A program made the position numbers and the translations under genes. Shown here piece after piece: positions 44,443-53,153 of a DNA stretch of 64,000 nucleotides; position 1 is the stretch's first letter, and the number at the start of each line of letters is the position of its first letter. The DNA is taken from the NCBI RefSeq assembly GCF_003596405.1, contig NZ_QYUR01000002.1:1442501-1506500 (forward strand). The letters are read 5' to 3'. The notes under the pieces are model-generated. The model was given only the letters and a program-made list of their open reading frames with translations, was not told where the DNA came from and did not search any database. Source of the DNA: Pseudomonas cavernicola. GTDB lineage: Bacteria; Pseudomonadota; Gammaproteobacteria; Pseudomonadales; Pseudomonadaceae.

Positions 44443-45978
44443 TTATTGCAGTTCGAGGATGCTGGTGCCAGTCATCTCCGCGGGTTGTGGCAGGCCCATC
44501 AAGGTCAGCATGGTCGGTGCCACGTCGGCCAGCACGCCGCCTTGGCGCAGGCTGACCTTACGCTTGCCGACATAGATGAACGGCACCGGCTCACAGGTAT
44601 GCGCGGTGTGCACCTGGCCGGTGCATTCGTCCTCCATCTGTTCGACATTGCCGTGGTCGGCGGTGATCAGCGCTTCGCCGCCAACTTTGTCCAGCGCGGC
44701 GACGATGCGGCCGACACAGACGTCCAGGCATTCCACGGCCTTGACTGCCGCTTCGAACACGCCGGTATGGCCAACCATGTCGCCGTTGGCGTAGTTGACG
44801 ATGATCACGTCGTAACGCTGCTGCTCGATGGCTTCGACGATGCGGTCGGTGACTATCGGCGCATTCATCTCCGGTTGCAGGTCGTAGGTGGCGACTTTCG
44901 GCGAGGGGACGAGGATGCGCTCTTCACCCTCGAACGGTTCTTCACGGCCGCCGGAGAAGAAGAAGGTGACGTGGGCGTATTTCTCGGTTTCGGCGATGCG
45001 CAGCTGGGTCTTGCCGTGTTTCGCCAGGTATTCGCCGAGCACGTTGTCCAGGCTGGTCGCCGCGAAGGCGCTGGGCGCTTGGATGCTGGCAGCGTACTGG
45101 GTGAGCATGATGAAGCCGGCCAGCTTGGGCTGGCGAGCGCGGGCAAACTCGTTGAAGTCCGGCTCGACGAATGCGCGGGTCAGCTCGCGGGCACGATCGG
45201 CACGGAAGTTCATGAAGACCACGGCATCGCCGTCTTCGACGTTAACCGGGGCGCCGATGCTGGTGGCTTTGACGAATTCGTCACTCTCGCCACGGGCATA
45301 GGCGGCTTCAAGGGCGGCAACGGCGCTGTCCGCCTGGAACTGGGCCTGACCATCGACGATCAGGTTGTAAGCGGCTTCGACGCGGTCCCAGCGATTGTCA
45401 CGGTCCATCGCAAAGTAACGGCCGATGATCGAGGCGGTGCGGCCTTTGCCAAGGCGGGCGAAGGTGTTGTCGAGCAGTTCCAGCGACGGTTGGGCGCTTT
45501 TCGGCGGGGTGTCGCGGCCGTCGAGAAAGGCGTGCAGATAAACCTTCTCGGCACCGCGCTGGGCAGCCAGCTCGGCCATGGCGACTAGATGATCCTGATG
45601 GCTGTGCACGCCACCGTCAGACAACAGGCCGAGGATATGCACAGCCTTGCCGGCGCTGACGGCTTGATCCACCGCGCGGCAGATCGCCGGGTTGTCGAAG
45701 AACTCGCCATCGCGGATCGCCTTAGTCACCCGGGTAAAGTCCTGGTACACCACGCGGCCGGCGCCAAGGTTCATGTGGCCGACCTCGGAGTTGCCCATCT
45801 GTCCGTCCGGCAGGCCAACGTCCATGCCGCTGCCTGAGATCAGGCCATTCGGCTGAGTGGCGCGCAGGTGATCGTAGACCGGCGTGTTGGCGGCGTAGAT
45901 GGCGTTGTATTCGGGGCTGTCACTGTGACCGAAGCCGTCCAGGATGATCAGAACCAGGGGTTTGGGCGTGGCAGTCAT
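44443..45978 (-). CDS. gpmI: Cofactor-independent phosphoglycerate mutase GpmI
   Basis: 511 residues. It interconverts 3- and 2-phosphoglycerate. Alkaline-phosphatase-fold motifs: [17 protein letters not shown], phosphoserine nucleophile Ser64 in [50 protein letters not shown] and [11 protein letters not shown], with the Mn-binding Asp and His residues intact. Divergent from the rhodanese-grxC-secB group. Confidence 0.97.
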   Translation of the reverse strand: MTATPKPLVLIILDGFGHSDSPEYNAIYAANTPVYDHLRATQPNGLISGSGMDVGLPDGQMGNSEVGHMNLGAGRVVYQDFTRVTKAIRDGEFFDNPAICRAVDQAVSAGKAVHILGLLSDGGVHSHQDHLVAMAELAAQRGAEKVYLHAFLDGRDTPPKSAQPSLELLDNTFARLGKGRTASIIGRYFAMDRDNRWDRVEAAYNLIVDGQAQFQADSAVAALEAAYARGESDEFVKATSIGAPVNVEDGDAVVFMNFRADRARELTRAFVEPDFNEFARARQPKLAGFIMLTQYAASIQAPSAFAATSLDNVLGEYLAKHGKTQLRIAETEKYAHVTFFFSGGREEPFEGEERILVPSPKVATYDLQPEMNAPIVTDRIVEAIEQQRYDVIIVNYANGDMVGHTGVFEAAVKAVECLDVCVGRIVAALDKVGGEALITADHGNVEQMEDECTGQVHTAHTCEPVPFIYVGKRKVSLRQGGVLADVAPTMLTLMGLPQPAEMTGTSILELQ

Positions 45979-46062
45979 AGATCCGACTCGCTTTTGGCGT
46001 GGTGGTCAAAAAGGCCGGGCATTTTAAAGCCAAGTCTCGGCGGCGTCACCGTCGGGCGGGGT

Positions 46063-46090
46063 TTGGCCGACCTTTGGGCCTGTGTATACT
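46063..46090 (+). promoter_or_regulatory. Likely sigma-70 promoter of rhodanese-grxC-secB
   Basis: TTGGCC (46063-46068) and TATACT (46085-46090) with a 16-base spacer. The predicted start near 46097 gives a ~25-base leader to the ATG at 46122. Confidence 0.55.
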
Positions 46091-46121
46091 GGCCGACATT
46101 TTACCGTCCTGGAACCTATTG

Positions 46122-46535
46122 ATGCTCGCTCACCTGATTGAATTTGCCACTACCCACTATGTGCTCAGCGGTGTGTTCGCGGTGCTGCTGGCCTTGCTGA
46201 TCTTCACCGAGCTGCAAAAAGGCGGTCAAAGCCTGAGCACTCGCGAGCTGACGGCGCTGGTCAATAGCGAACAGGGCCTGGTGCTCGATGTGCGCTCGAA
46301 CAAGGACTTTGCCAGCGGCCATATCGTTGGCGCGCTGAATATCCCTTCCGAGAAAGTCATCAGCCGTATCGCCGAGCTGGAAAAGCACAAGACCAAGACC
46401 TTGATCGTGGTCGATGCCCTGGGCCAGCATGCCGGTAGCGTCAGCCGTGAGCTGAAGAAAGCCGGTTTCAACGCAGCCAAGCTGTCTGGTGGGATTTCCA
46501 GCTGGCGCGGCGACAATCTGCCCTTGGTGAAGTGA
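46122..46535 (+). CDS. Membrane-anchored rhodanese-like protein (YibN type), no catalytic Cys
   Basis: 137 residues from ATG 46122. N-terminal membrane segment YVLSGVFAVLLALLIFTEL, then a rhodanese domain (VLDVRSNKDFASGHIVGALNIPSEKVISRI, KLSGGISSWRGDNLPLV). The position of the active-site loop reads VVDALGQHAGSVS, with no Cys, so it should not be a sulfurtransferase; E. coli YibN has a similar loss. It is first of an operon with grxC and secB, 1 base from grxC. A role near protein insertion at the membrane is possible but inferred from neighbours and family. Confidence 0.88.
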   Translation: MLAHLIEFATTHYVLSGVFAVLLALLIFTELQKGGQSLSTRELTALVNSEQGLVLDVRSNKDFASGHIVGALNIPSEKVISRIAELEKHKTKTLIVVDALGQHAGSVSRELKKAGFNAAKLSGGISSWRGDNLPLVK

Positions 46536-46536
46536 T

Positions 46537-46791
46537 ATGCCGTCCGTCGTCGTCTATTCCAGCGACTGGTGTCCTTACTGCACCCGCGCCAAACAGTTGC
46601 TGGCGAAAAAGGGTGTGATCTTCGAGGAAATCAGCGTCGACGGTAAGCCCGATGTGCGCGCTGAAATGACCCGCAAGGCGCGCGCCACTTCGGTGCCGCA
46701 GATCTGGATCGGCAGCACCCATGTGGGCGGCTGTGATGACCTCTATGCCCTGGAACGCGCCGGTAAGCTGGATGCGTTGCTCAAGGCCTGA
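46537..46791 (+). CDS. grxC: Glutaredoxin 3 (GrxC)
   Basis: 84 residues. Dithiol active site CPYC at residues 12-15, the cis-Pro TSVPQIWIG and the glutathione-binding GGCDDLYALE are in place. It reduces mixed disulfides with glutathione. It starts 1 base after the rhodanese-like gene's stop and is followed by secB after 36 bases. Confidence 0.96.
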   Translation: MPSVVVYSSDWCPYCTRAKQLLAKKGVIFEEISVDGKPDVRAEMTRKARATSVPQIWIGSTHVGGCDDLYALERAGKLDALLKA

Positions 46792-46827
46792 ATTTTTGTA
46801 GAAACCTAACGATAAGAAGGCTCTGCT

Positions 46828-47319
46828 ATGACTGAACAAGTGACCAACGGCGCTGCACAAGACGACCAGAACCCGCAGTTTTCCCTGCAGCGCATCTATG
46901 TGCGCGACCTCTCCTTTGAAGCGCCGAAGAGCCCGGAAATCTTCCGTCAGGAGTGGAATCCGAGTGTGGCTCTGGACCTGAATACCCGGCAGAAGTCTCT
47001 GGAAGGCGACTTTCACGAAGTGGTGCTGACTCTCTCCGTGACGGTTAAAACCGGCGAAGAGACCGCCTTCATTGCCGAAGTGCAGCAGGCCGGGATCTTC
47101 CTGATCAAGGGGCTGGACGCCGCCTCGATGAGCCACACTCTCGGTGCGTTCTGCCCGAACATTCTGTTCCCGTACGCCCGCGAGACCCTCGACAGCTTGG
47201 TCGTGCGCGGTTCGTTCCCGGCGCTGATGCTGGCACCGGTGAACTTCGACGCGCTCTACGCTCAGGAACTGAGCCGTATGCAAGCGGCTGGCGAAGCCCC
47301 CGTTGCGGCTCAGCACTAA
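46828..47319 (+). CDS. secB: Protein-export chaperone SecB
   Basis: 163 residues. [61 protein letters not shown] and the [35 protein letters not shown] block are the SecB signature. It is a cytosolic tetramer that holds preproteins unfolded for SecA. GAAGG 11 bases upstream of the start. Ends at the terminator at 47334-47362. Confidence 0.97.
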   Translation: MTEQVTNGAAQDDQNPQFSLQRIYVRDLSFEAPKSPEIFRQEWNPSVALDLNTRQKSLEGDFHEVVLTLSVTVKTGEETAFIAEVQQAGIFLIKGLDAASMSHTLGAFCPNILFPYARETLDSLVVRGSFPALMLAPVNFDALYAQELSRMQAAGEAPVAAQH

Positions 47320-47333
47320 GTCGTTGCCGCACT

Positions 47334-47362
47334 GAAAAAGGCGCCCTGCGGGGCGCTTTTTC
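47334..47362 (+). terminator. Terminator after secB
   Basis: GCGCCC (47341-47346) pairs with GGGCGC (47351-47356), flanked by an A-run on the left and TTTTT on the right (47357-47361). It lies 15 bases past the secB stop. Confidence 0.8.
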
Positions 47363-47450
47363 ATGTCGGTGCTTTTGTTGGGGGCGGGAAGATTTATTGG
47401 CCCTGTCTGGGTTGGCAGTTGCGCAATAGCCTGACAACAACGCCGACTCC

Positions 47451-47516
47451 GTAGGAGCGAGCTCTGCTCGCGAAGCTGGTAAGTTGTCTATGTTCGCTAG
47501 CAGAGCTAGCTCCTAC
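47451..47516. repeat. REPIN between secB and trmL
   Basis: GTAGGAGCGAGCTCTGCTCG (from 47451) and CTAGCAGAGCTAGCTCCTAC (to 47516) are opposed REPs about 66 bp end to end. Intergenic, convergent genes on both sides. Confidence 0.8.
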
Positions 47517-47589
47517 AAAGAGCAGCAGTCCGACGTAACAGATAACGGGTGCAGAGCCAATGTATTCGACTGAAGTACCTGCAGGAGCC

Positions 47590-48051
47590 TCAGTCGAGGC
47601 TGAAGTCGAGCTGGCGCCAGCCTTCATAGACGGCTACCGCGACGGTGTTGGAGAGGTTCAGGCTGCGACAGCCGGGGCGCATTGGCAGGCGTAGGCGCTG
47701 TTCAGGCGGCAAATTTTCCAGCACCTCGGCCGGCAGTCCGCGGCTTTCCGGGCCAAACAACAGGGCGTCACCGTGCTGAAAGCGGGCTTCGTGATAGGGC
47801 CGCGAGGCCTTGGTGGTAAAGGCAAACAGCCGCGGTTGGCCGAGGCTCGCCAGGCAACTGGCCAGGTCGGCGTGGCGGCTCAGGCTGGCGTACTCGTGAT
47901 AGTCCAGCCCGGCGCGGCGCAGGCGCTTGTCGTCCAACTCGAAGCCGAGCGGTTCGATCAGATGCAGGCTGCAGCCGCTGTTGGCGCACAGCCTGATAAT
48001 GTTGCCGGTATTCGGTGGGATTTCCGGTTGAAAGAGGATCACGTGAAACAT
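47590..48051 (-). CDS. trmL: tRNA (cytidine(34)-2'-O)-methyltransferase TrmL
   Basis: 153 residues from [24 protein letters not shown]; the frame extends upstream over the neighbouring gene and is ignored. SPOUT fold with knot motifs [17 protein letters not shown] and the C-terminal [24 protein letters not shown], matching TrmL. It methylates the wobble base of tRNA-Leu. The start codon shares the CATG palindrome at 48049-48052 with the divergent gene. GGAG lies 6 bases before the ATG. Confidence 0.95.
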   Translation of the reverse strand: MFHVILFQPEIPPNTGNIIRLCANSGCSLHLIEPLGFELDDKRLRRAGLDYHEYASLSRHADLASCLASLGQPRLFAFTTKASRPYHEARFQHGDALLFGPESRGLPAEVLENLPPEQRLRLPMRPGCRSLNLSNTVAVAVYEGWRQLDFSLD

Positions 48052-48490
48052 GCACGGCTCCGAGCGTGAGGACGGGCAGGATTCTACTCCTGTAGAGGAC
48101 CCGCGGCCGAAGTTATGGCGGCGCTTCCTCGCGGCGTTGGCGCTGCTTGGCTTGTTGGTCGGGTTGATGCTTGGCCGCTTGACGACACCTGAGCCGGTCA
48201 CTCTGGAACAGGTTGAAGTGCTGCCTGATGGTCTGCAACTTTGGTTCAATGTTGAACCAAAAGTGTCCGCTGAGCACTTGCATGGTGCGCTGGTGCTGCT
48301 GTTTGAGGCAGAAGGTCGCGCCCAGCATGGGCAGCTGCAGTTAGCTGGAAAGGGCGTGAATTGGCGATTGATTCATAGTGAGCGGGGCTTGCTGTTGAAT
48401 CTGGTTGCAGCCCGCCCGCTGCGTGGCGAGTGGCACGGCGCAGCGGTGGAGGGGCGGTGGCGGCTGACGATCAGCCTGCGCGCGGAATAA
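48050..48490 (+). CDS. Single-pass membrane protein, unknown function
   Basis: 146 residues. Hydrophilic N-terminus (about 22), one membrane segment [19 protein letters not shown], then a domain of about 100 residues containing [39 protein letters not shown] and a C-terminal [20 protein letters not shown] that looks beta-rich. It likely faces the periplasm. I do not recognise the family; the same neighbour occurs beside trmL and ntrC in other Pseudomonas from memory. Its ATG overlaps the trmL start codon on the other strand. Confidence 0.8.
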   Translation: MHGSEREDGQDSTPVEDPRPKLWRRFLAALALLGLLVGLMLGRLTTPEPVTLEQVEVLPDGLQLWFNVEPKVSAEHLHGALVLLFEAEGRAQHGQLQLAGKGVNWRLIHSERGLLLNLVAARPLRGEWHGAAVEGRWRLTISLRAE

Positions 48491-48586
48491 AAAAGGGGAT
48501 TCCCCGGCCTGCCTGTACCAAGGTCCCCGAAATTGGAGTTACCTGATACTAAGCACGAGGTGTGCCAGTTTTATTACCGCTGCTGT

Positions 48587-48822
48587 TGGCCGGCCCTTTG
48601 GGCCGGGTGCTGGGTTACGGCCTGCGCGTCATCGCCTTCGGCATCGTCAGCGCCGTCGATCTTCATGCCGAGTTCGTAGGGTGGGTTAGCCGCGCAAGCG
48701 GCGTAACCCACCATCGACATGGCCGGCCCCTTGGGTCGGGTGGTGGGTTACGGCCTCCGGCCTAACCCACCCTACGCGTCGTCGCCTTCTTCGTCGTCAC
48801 CGGCCACCTTCATGCCGAGTTC
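48587..48822. repeat. Tandem duplication of ntrC 3' end plus palindromic repeat
   Basis: Two units, starting with TGGCCGGCCC at 48587 and at 48720. Each has a GGTTACGGCCT-type repeat part followed by a piece matching the ntrC end (48626-48675 in unit 1; about 48777-48822 in unit 2, the true gene end). Unit 1 still encodes ELGMKIDGADDAEGDDA on the minus strand; the true ntrC ends [16 protein letters not shown]. Unit 1 lacks 14 bases (CTAACCCACCCTAC) present in unit 2. The palindrome 48675-48776 lies between. Confidence 0.72.
48675..48776. repeat. GTAGGGTGGGTTAG palindrome pair
   Basis: Starts CGTAGGGTGGGTTAGCCGCG and ends GGCCTAACCCACCCTACG, with inner opposed copies. Same family as 11851 and 38458. 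Its right end contains the TAG stop of ntrC (48772-48774 on the minus strand). Confidence 0.8.
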
Positions 48823-50205
48823 TTTGATCTTGCGCGTCAGGGTATTGCGCCCCCAGCCGAGCAGCACGGCGGCATCGCGGCGGCGGCCGGCGGTGTGCTT
48901 GAGTGCGGTCTCGATCATGATTCGCTCGAAGGTCGGCACGGCGCTGTCGAGCAGGCTCGATTGGCCGCGCGCCAGGGCCTGGTCGGCCCACTGGCGCAGT
49001 GCCTGCTCCCAGTTGGTCGCTGGCGCACTGTCTTGCGGTTGGGTCAGCAGCTCCGGCGGCAGGTCGTCGATATGCACTTCGCGACCGGAAGCCATCACGG
49101 TGATCCAGCGGCAGGTGTTCTCCAACTGGCGCACGTTGCCTGGCCACGGAAGGTTCTTCAGGTAGTCCTCGGTCTCACTCTTCAGCAGCTTCGGCTCGAC
49201 CGCCAGCTCCTTGGCGGCTCGACTGAGGAAGTGGCGAGCCAGCGTGGGGATGTCTTCACGGCGGTCGGACATCCGCGGGATATGAATGCGGATGACGTTG
49301 AGGCGGTGGAACAGGTCTTCGCGGAATTTGCCCGCCTGCACCAGGTTTTCCAGGTTCTGGTGGGTGGCGGCAATGATGCGCACGTCGACTTTGACCGGCG
49401 TGTGACCGCCGACCCGGTAGAACTCGCCGTCGGCCAGCACCCGCAACAGGCGAGTCTGGGTGTCGGCCGGCATATCGCCAATTTCGTCGAGGAACAGGGT
49501 GCCGCCGTCAGCCTGCTCGAAACGCCCGCGGCGTTGGTTGGCGGCGCCGGTGAAGGCGCCTTTTTCGTGACCGAACAGCTCGGATTCCATCAGGTCTTTC
49601 GGAATCGCCGCCATGTTCAGCGCGATGAACGGTGACGTCGCCCGTGGACTATGCCGGTGCAGGGCATGCGCGACCAGCTCCTTGCCGGTGCCGGACTCGC
49701 CATTGATCAGCACGGTGATGTTCGAGTGGCTGAGGCGGCCGATGGCGCGGAACACTTCCTGCATCGCCGGCGCTTCGCCGATGATCTCCGGCGTGCGGGC
49801 TTGTACGACTGGGACTTCCAGCCCCTGCTGCTCCTGGGCGTGCTGGAAAGCGCGTTTGACCAGGGACACGGCTTCATCGACATCGAAGGGCTTGGGCAGG
49901 TACTCGAAGGCTCCGCCCTGGTAGGACGCCACAGCGCTTTCCAGGTCGGAATGGGCGGTCATGATGATCACCGGCAGGCGCGGGTGCTGCTCGCGAATCT
50001 TGGCCAGCAGTTCGAGGCCGCTGGAGCCGGGCATGCGGATGTCCGAGATGACCACATCCGGTTGCTGGCGGCTCAGGCGGCCGAGTACGCCGTCGGCGCT
50101 GTCGAAGCTGGTGGTGGTCATGCCTTCCTGTTGCAGGGCTTTTTCCAGGACCCAGCGGATGGAGCGGTCGTCGTCGACAATCCAGACGGTTTCACTGCGG
50201 CTCAT
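48772..50205 (-). CDS. ntrC: Nitrogen regulator NtrC (sigma-54 activator)
   Basis: 477 residues from [13 protein letters not shown] (50203-50205), with AAGGAG upstream; the frame extends to 50274 inside ntrB. Receiver domain with Asp55 ([10 protein letters not shown]); AAA+ domain with Walker [18 protein letters not shown] loop, Walker [14 protein letters not shown]-terminal Fis HTH ([27 protein letters not shown]). The activator of glnA and other nitrogen genes. It overlaps ntrB by ATGA. Its stop codon belongs to an intergenic repeat, and its last codons (DDEEGDDA) are duplicated downstream. Confidence 0.97.
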   Translation of the reverse strand: MSRSETVWIVDDDRSIRWVLEKALQQEGMTTTSFDSADGVLGRLSRQQPDVVISDIRMPGSSGLELLAKIREQHPRLPVIIMTAHSDLESAVASYQGGAFEYLPKPFDVDEAVSLVKRAFQHAQEQQGLEVPVVQARTPEIIGEAPAMQEVFRAIGRLSHSNITVLINGESGTGKELVAHALHRHSPRATSPFIALNMAAIPKDLMESELFGHEKGAFTGAANQRRGRFEQADGGTLFLDEIGDMPADTQTRLLRVLADGEFYRVGGHTPVKVDVRIIAATHQNLENLVQAGKFREDLFHRLNVIRIHIPRMSDRREDIPTLARHFLSRAAKELAVEPKLLKSETEDYLKNLPWPGNVRQLENTCRWITVMASGREVHIDDLPPELLTQPQDSAPATNWEQALRQWADQALARGQSSLLDSAVPTFERIMIETALKHTAGRRRDAAVLLGWGRNTLTRKIKELGMKVAGDDEEGDDA

Positions 50206-51290
50206 GGCGAAGTAACTCCTTGTTCCAACGGCAGGAAGATCGAGAACACGGTGTGGCCGGGATGGCTCTCGCACTCGATCAGCCCCTGGTGCTGACTAAT
50301 GATGTTCTGGGTGATGGCCAGGCCTAGCCCCGTACCGTCCGGGCGACCGCTGACCATGGGGTAGAAGATGGTTTCCTGTAGCTCCGCCGGGATGCCGGGG
50401 CCGTTGTCGATGATCTCCACCTTGGTCACCAGGCGATGGCGGGTGTGGCCGATGGTGAATTGGCGCAGGGTGCGGGTGCGCAGGGTGATGCGGCCCAGGC
50501 GCAACTCGTTCTGCGTGCCGATGGCCTGCATCGCGTTGCGCACGATATTCAGCACCGCCTGGATCATCTGTTCGCGGTCGATCAGCACGTCCGGGATGCT
50601 CGGATCGTAATCGCGCACCAACGTGATACTGCCCTGGCTTTCCGCTTCGACCAGGCTGCCGACGCGTTCCAGCACCTCGTGCACGTTGGTCAGCGCCAGA
50701 GACGGCAACTTGTTCGAGCCGAGCATGCGGTCCACGAGGTTCCGCAGGCGGTCGGCTTCTTCGATGATGACGTTAGTGTAGTCCTTGAGGCTTTCTTCCG
50801 GCAGCTCGCGGGCCAGCAGTTGGGCGGCGCCGCGGATGCCGCCGAGCGGATTCTTGATCTCATGGGCCAGGCCGCGCACCAGCAGCTTGGTGGTTTCCTG
50901 CTTGGACAGCTGCGCCTCTTCCTTGGTGATCCGCAGCAGTCGGTCACGCGGATGGACTTCCAGTAGCAACAGGGTTTCGCCGCGATTGAGAATCGGAGTC
51001 ACCGCATAGTCGACGGTCAAGGTTTGCCCGGTCAGCGCCGTCAGCACGGCTTCGCGCTTGTTGAACGGGTGCGCCTGTTCCACCGCCTGGCGCAACGAGG
51101 CCAGGGCTTCCGGCGACTCGGTGAACAGCTCGCTGATGAACTGGCCATGGCTGCGTTGGCCACTGACGGCCAGCAGCATCTCGGCCGCCGGATTCATGTA
51201 CTCAAGGCGCAGTTCGGCGTTGAGCAGCAGGGTCGCGGTGGTCAGGTTATCCAGCAGCAGTCGGTGCAGGGCGTCGTTGATGGTCATCAT
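50202..51290 (-). CDS. ntrB: Nitrogen sensor kinase NtrB
   Basis: 362 residues (361 if the second of two ATGs is used, at 51287). PAS domain about 5-110, H-box LAHEIKNPLGGIRGAAQLL, N-box ALNIVRNAMQAI and G-boxes IDNGPGIP and GRPDGTGLGLAI. Soluble cytosolic kinase/phosphatase of NtrC, controlled by PII. The first ATG begins immediately after a 265-bp MITE-like element (51291-51555), so the normal Shine-Dalgarno region has been replaced by the repeat end CAACAGAGCCT. Confidence 0.96.
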   Translation of the reverse strand: MMTINDALHRLLLDNLTTATLLLNAELRLEYMNPAAEMLLAVSGQRSHGQFISELFTESPEALASLRQAVEQAHPFNKREAVLTALTGQTLTVDYAVTPILNRGETLLLLEVHPRDRLLRITKEEAQLSKQETTKLLVRGLAHEIKNPLGGIRGAAQLLARELPEESLKDYTNVIIEEADRLRNLVDRMLGSNKLPSLALTNVHEVLERVGSLVEAESQGSITLVRDYDPSIPDVLIDREQMIQAVLNIVRNAMQAIGTQNELRLGRITLRTRTLRQFTIGHTRHRLVTKVEIIDNGPGIPAELQETIFYPMVSGRPDGTGLGLAITQNIISQHQGLIECESHPGHTVFSIFLPLEQGVTSP

Positions 51291-51555
51291 AGGCTCTGTT
51301 GACGTTTAATGACGAGCCGCGTTGTCGCCTGAAAGGGCGCCAGGCAAGGCGCAGGCAGCCGGCAATGGTCGTCCCTTGCCAAGGCCTGCAACGCGGCATG
51401 GCGCCCTTTCAGGCACAACCCGAAGGGCCGGGCCTGCTGTTGTGCAGGGCTGCGTTACTCGTCGTTCATTTGGAACAACCAAATCACACTCCTCGCGCCT
51501 TGCCCTGCGCAACAGCAGGCTCCGGCGCGGCCTTCATTAAGCGTCAACAGAGCCT
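51291..51555. mobile_element. MITE-like element, 22-bp terminal inverted repeats
   Basis: Left end AGGCTCTGTTGACGTTTAAT (from 51291) and right end ATTAAGCGTCAACAGAGCCT (to 51555) are complementary with one mismatch in 22. Inside are further opposed pieces, for example CCTGAAAGGGCGCC (near 51329) against GGCGCCCTTTCAGG (near 51401) and CAGCAGGC copies. No frame in it looks like a transposase. Minimal copy at 42831-42876. Confidence 0.78.
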
Positions 51556-51741
51556 AAAGATCCCGAGAATGGATCTGAAAATGCAAAAAGCAAACCAAAG
51601 CCCCGAAAAGACGCGCGAACACTGCCGGGCGGGGGCTTTGGGCTACTTTTCTGCGCCAACCAGAACAGTTAGCGAACCAAAATGGGGAGTGTATAGATAG
51701 TAGTGCAGGCTATCGCACCAAATCAGTGCGATGCCAGTGGA
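51556..51741. other. Spacer between MITE-like element and DUF4124 gene
   Basis: No gene is seen. It includes an A-rich stretch near 51580-51600 and a GC-rich part. ntrB may lack its native upstream DNA here because of the element. Confidence 0.4.
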
Positions 51742-52365
51742 TTAGATGAAGGGGACGTAAGGGACGTCCTTCTTCTCTGGCGGCTTATCTTTCAGCGGAC
51801 ATTCGGGTCGCACGCCGTAATCTTTTTTCTTGCACGGTTTGGCCATGCGTTTTTGATCCAGGGAAATACGCAGGACATGCACCGGCTGGTTCGGCGTGCG
51901 CTCCAGGGTGCGGCCGTTGCCATCGAGGATTTCCACGGCCAATTGATGGGTGCCGCGCGTCAGATTGCTCAACGGGAAGACTGGGCTGCGGCTGGGGCCG
52001 CCCATCACCTGGCCGTCGAGCAGCAGGCGGTAGTTATGCCCGGCCAACAGGTTGGGCTCACTGGTGGCGGTGACGATCAGGTTGCCGGAGGCACCGTCGC
52101 GGACCGTCGCATCTGGCTCGGGTATCAGGATGCGCAGGAGCTGATAGGTCGGTGGTGTGGCAACTGGCGCGGCCTGCACCAGCGCGGGGGGCGATGGGAT
52201 ATTGCTGGCTGACATGCCATTGGACGGGGCCAGCTCGATGCGCTTGGCATTGCCTGGTTTTGGGCGGTCGGTGAAGACACGATTACCCTCGCTGTCGATA
52301 TAGGTGTAGACCTCGGCGGCAACCGGAGGGCCGATCAGCAGGAGGCAAAGCAGGAGAAATCGCAT
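51742..52365 (-). CDS. DUF4124 domain-containing exported protein
   Basis: 207 residues. Signal peptide MRFLLLCLLLIGPPVAA. Starts with the DUF4124 motif VYTYIDSEGNRVFTDRPKPGNAKRIEL. The middle resembles an Ig-like fold (HNYRLLLDGQVMGGPSRSPVFPLSNLTRGTHQLAVEIL), followed by a basic, Cys- and Lys-containing tail (KPCKKKDYGVRPECP). Periplasmic, function unknown. Paralogue of the next gene, 4 bases away, so the two form an operon between ntrB and glnA. Confidence 0.86.
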   Translation of the reverse strand: MRFLLLCLLLIGPPVAAEVYTYIDSEGNRVFTDRPKPGNAKRIELAPSNGMSASNIPSPPALVQAAPVATPPTYQLLRILIPEPDATVRDGASGNLIVTATSEPNLLAGHNYRLLLDGQVMGGPSRSPVFPLSNLTRGTHQLAVEILDGNGRTLERTPNQPVHVLRISLDQKRMAKPCKKKDYGVRPECPLKDKPPEKKDVPYVPFI

Positions 52366-52369
52366 GTTT

Positions 52370-52930
52370 TTAGGGGGCTGGTCTCGGGGTAGGTGTTGGT
52401 GCAGGCGGACGCAACGCTGGGCTGCTGGTGTTGACGCGTTGCACGGTAAAGGTCTCGGTGGCGCTTTGTTGGAGCGATTGTTCGCCGCTGAGGACCTCCA
52501 CCGCCAGGCTATGTTCGCCGCGTGGAATATTACTCAGCTGCAGGAGTGGCACATTGCTCGCCTGGCCGTAGGGCTTGCCGTCCAAGAGCAGGCGCAGACG
52601 ATGGCCGGGGCTCAGGCGCGGTTGCAGCTTCACGCCGACGCTGAAGGTGCCGTTATTGGCGCGCAGGGCTCCCTCCGAGGGGAGGTTGGTCAGCTGTAGC
52701 ACGCTGTAAACAGCTTTTGCGGCCGGAGTAGTCGCCGGATTGGCAATGGGCGCGGTCGGTACCTGCATTTCCACACTATTGGTGGGCGGCAGTTTGACGG
52801 TTTCGGTCGCTACACCGTCTGGCGCCTGGTTGGTGTACACCGTGTTGCCGTTGGCGTCGGTGTATTTGTAGATCTGTGCGGCGGCCGGCACGGCCAGTGC
52901 GAGCAGCAGACAGGTAAGCGTGAGGCGCAT
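52370..52930 (-). CDS. DUF4124 domain-containing exported protein, paralogue
   Basis: 186 residues from MRLTLTCLLLALAVPAAA; the frame extends to 52999 without signal peptide. DUF4124 motif IYKYTDANGNTVYTNQAPDG, then an Ig-like stretch (HRLRLLLDGKPYGQASNVPLLQLSNIPRGEHSLAVEVL) parallel to the sister protein, and a Pro-rich end. Upstream of the sister gene in the same direction; its 5' flank ends near the glnA terminator, so they are separate from glnA. Confidence 0.86.
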   Translation of the reverse strand: MRLTLTCLLLALAVPAAAQIYKYTDANGNTVYTNQAPDGVATETVKLPPTNSVEMQVPTAPIANPATTPAAKAVYSVLQLTNLPSEGALRANNGTFSVGVKLQPRLSPGHRLRLLLDGKPYGQASNVPLLQLSNIPRGEHSLAVEVLSGEQSLQQSATETFTVQRVNTSSPALRPPAPTPTPRPAP

Positions 52931-53088
52931 GGCTGGCTTCCCGTTGAGGGTGTGTTGCTTAGCCTTGCACTGGCGGGAGGCGCTGGCAAGCTCGTACATT
53001 TATAGCTGTGCGCGCCAGCAAATAAAAAGTGCCAGATAAAAAGGCTATAAAGCCCGCTCCTACGAAGAGCTACAGTCTGGCTCAATAA

Positions 53089-53122
53089 AAAGGCCTCCCC
53101 AGTTTTCACTGGGGAGGCCTTT
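53089..53122. terminator. Terminator downstream of glnA
   Basis: AAAGGCCTCCCCAGT (53089-53103) pairs with ACTGGGGAGGCCTTT (53108-53122), a 15-bp perfect stem with a 4-base loop (TTTC). It sits 31 bases past the glnA stop on the minus strand; the minus side ends in TTTTTATT. Confidence 0.88.
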
Positions 53123-53153
53123 GAGTCACGCTGCTAAAGCAGGCGTGGCTGGC

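Noticed and set aside
44425..45588. 387-codon plus-strand frame opposite gpmI
   Set aside because: Shadow; the GpmI motifs are on the minus strand.
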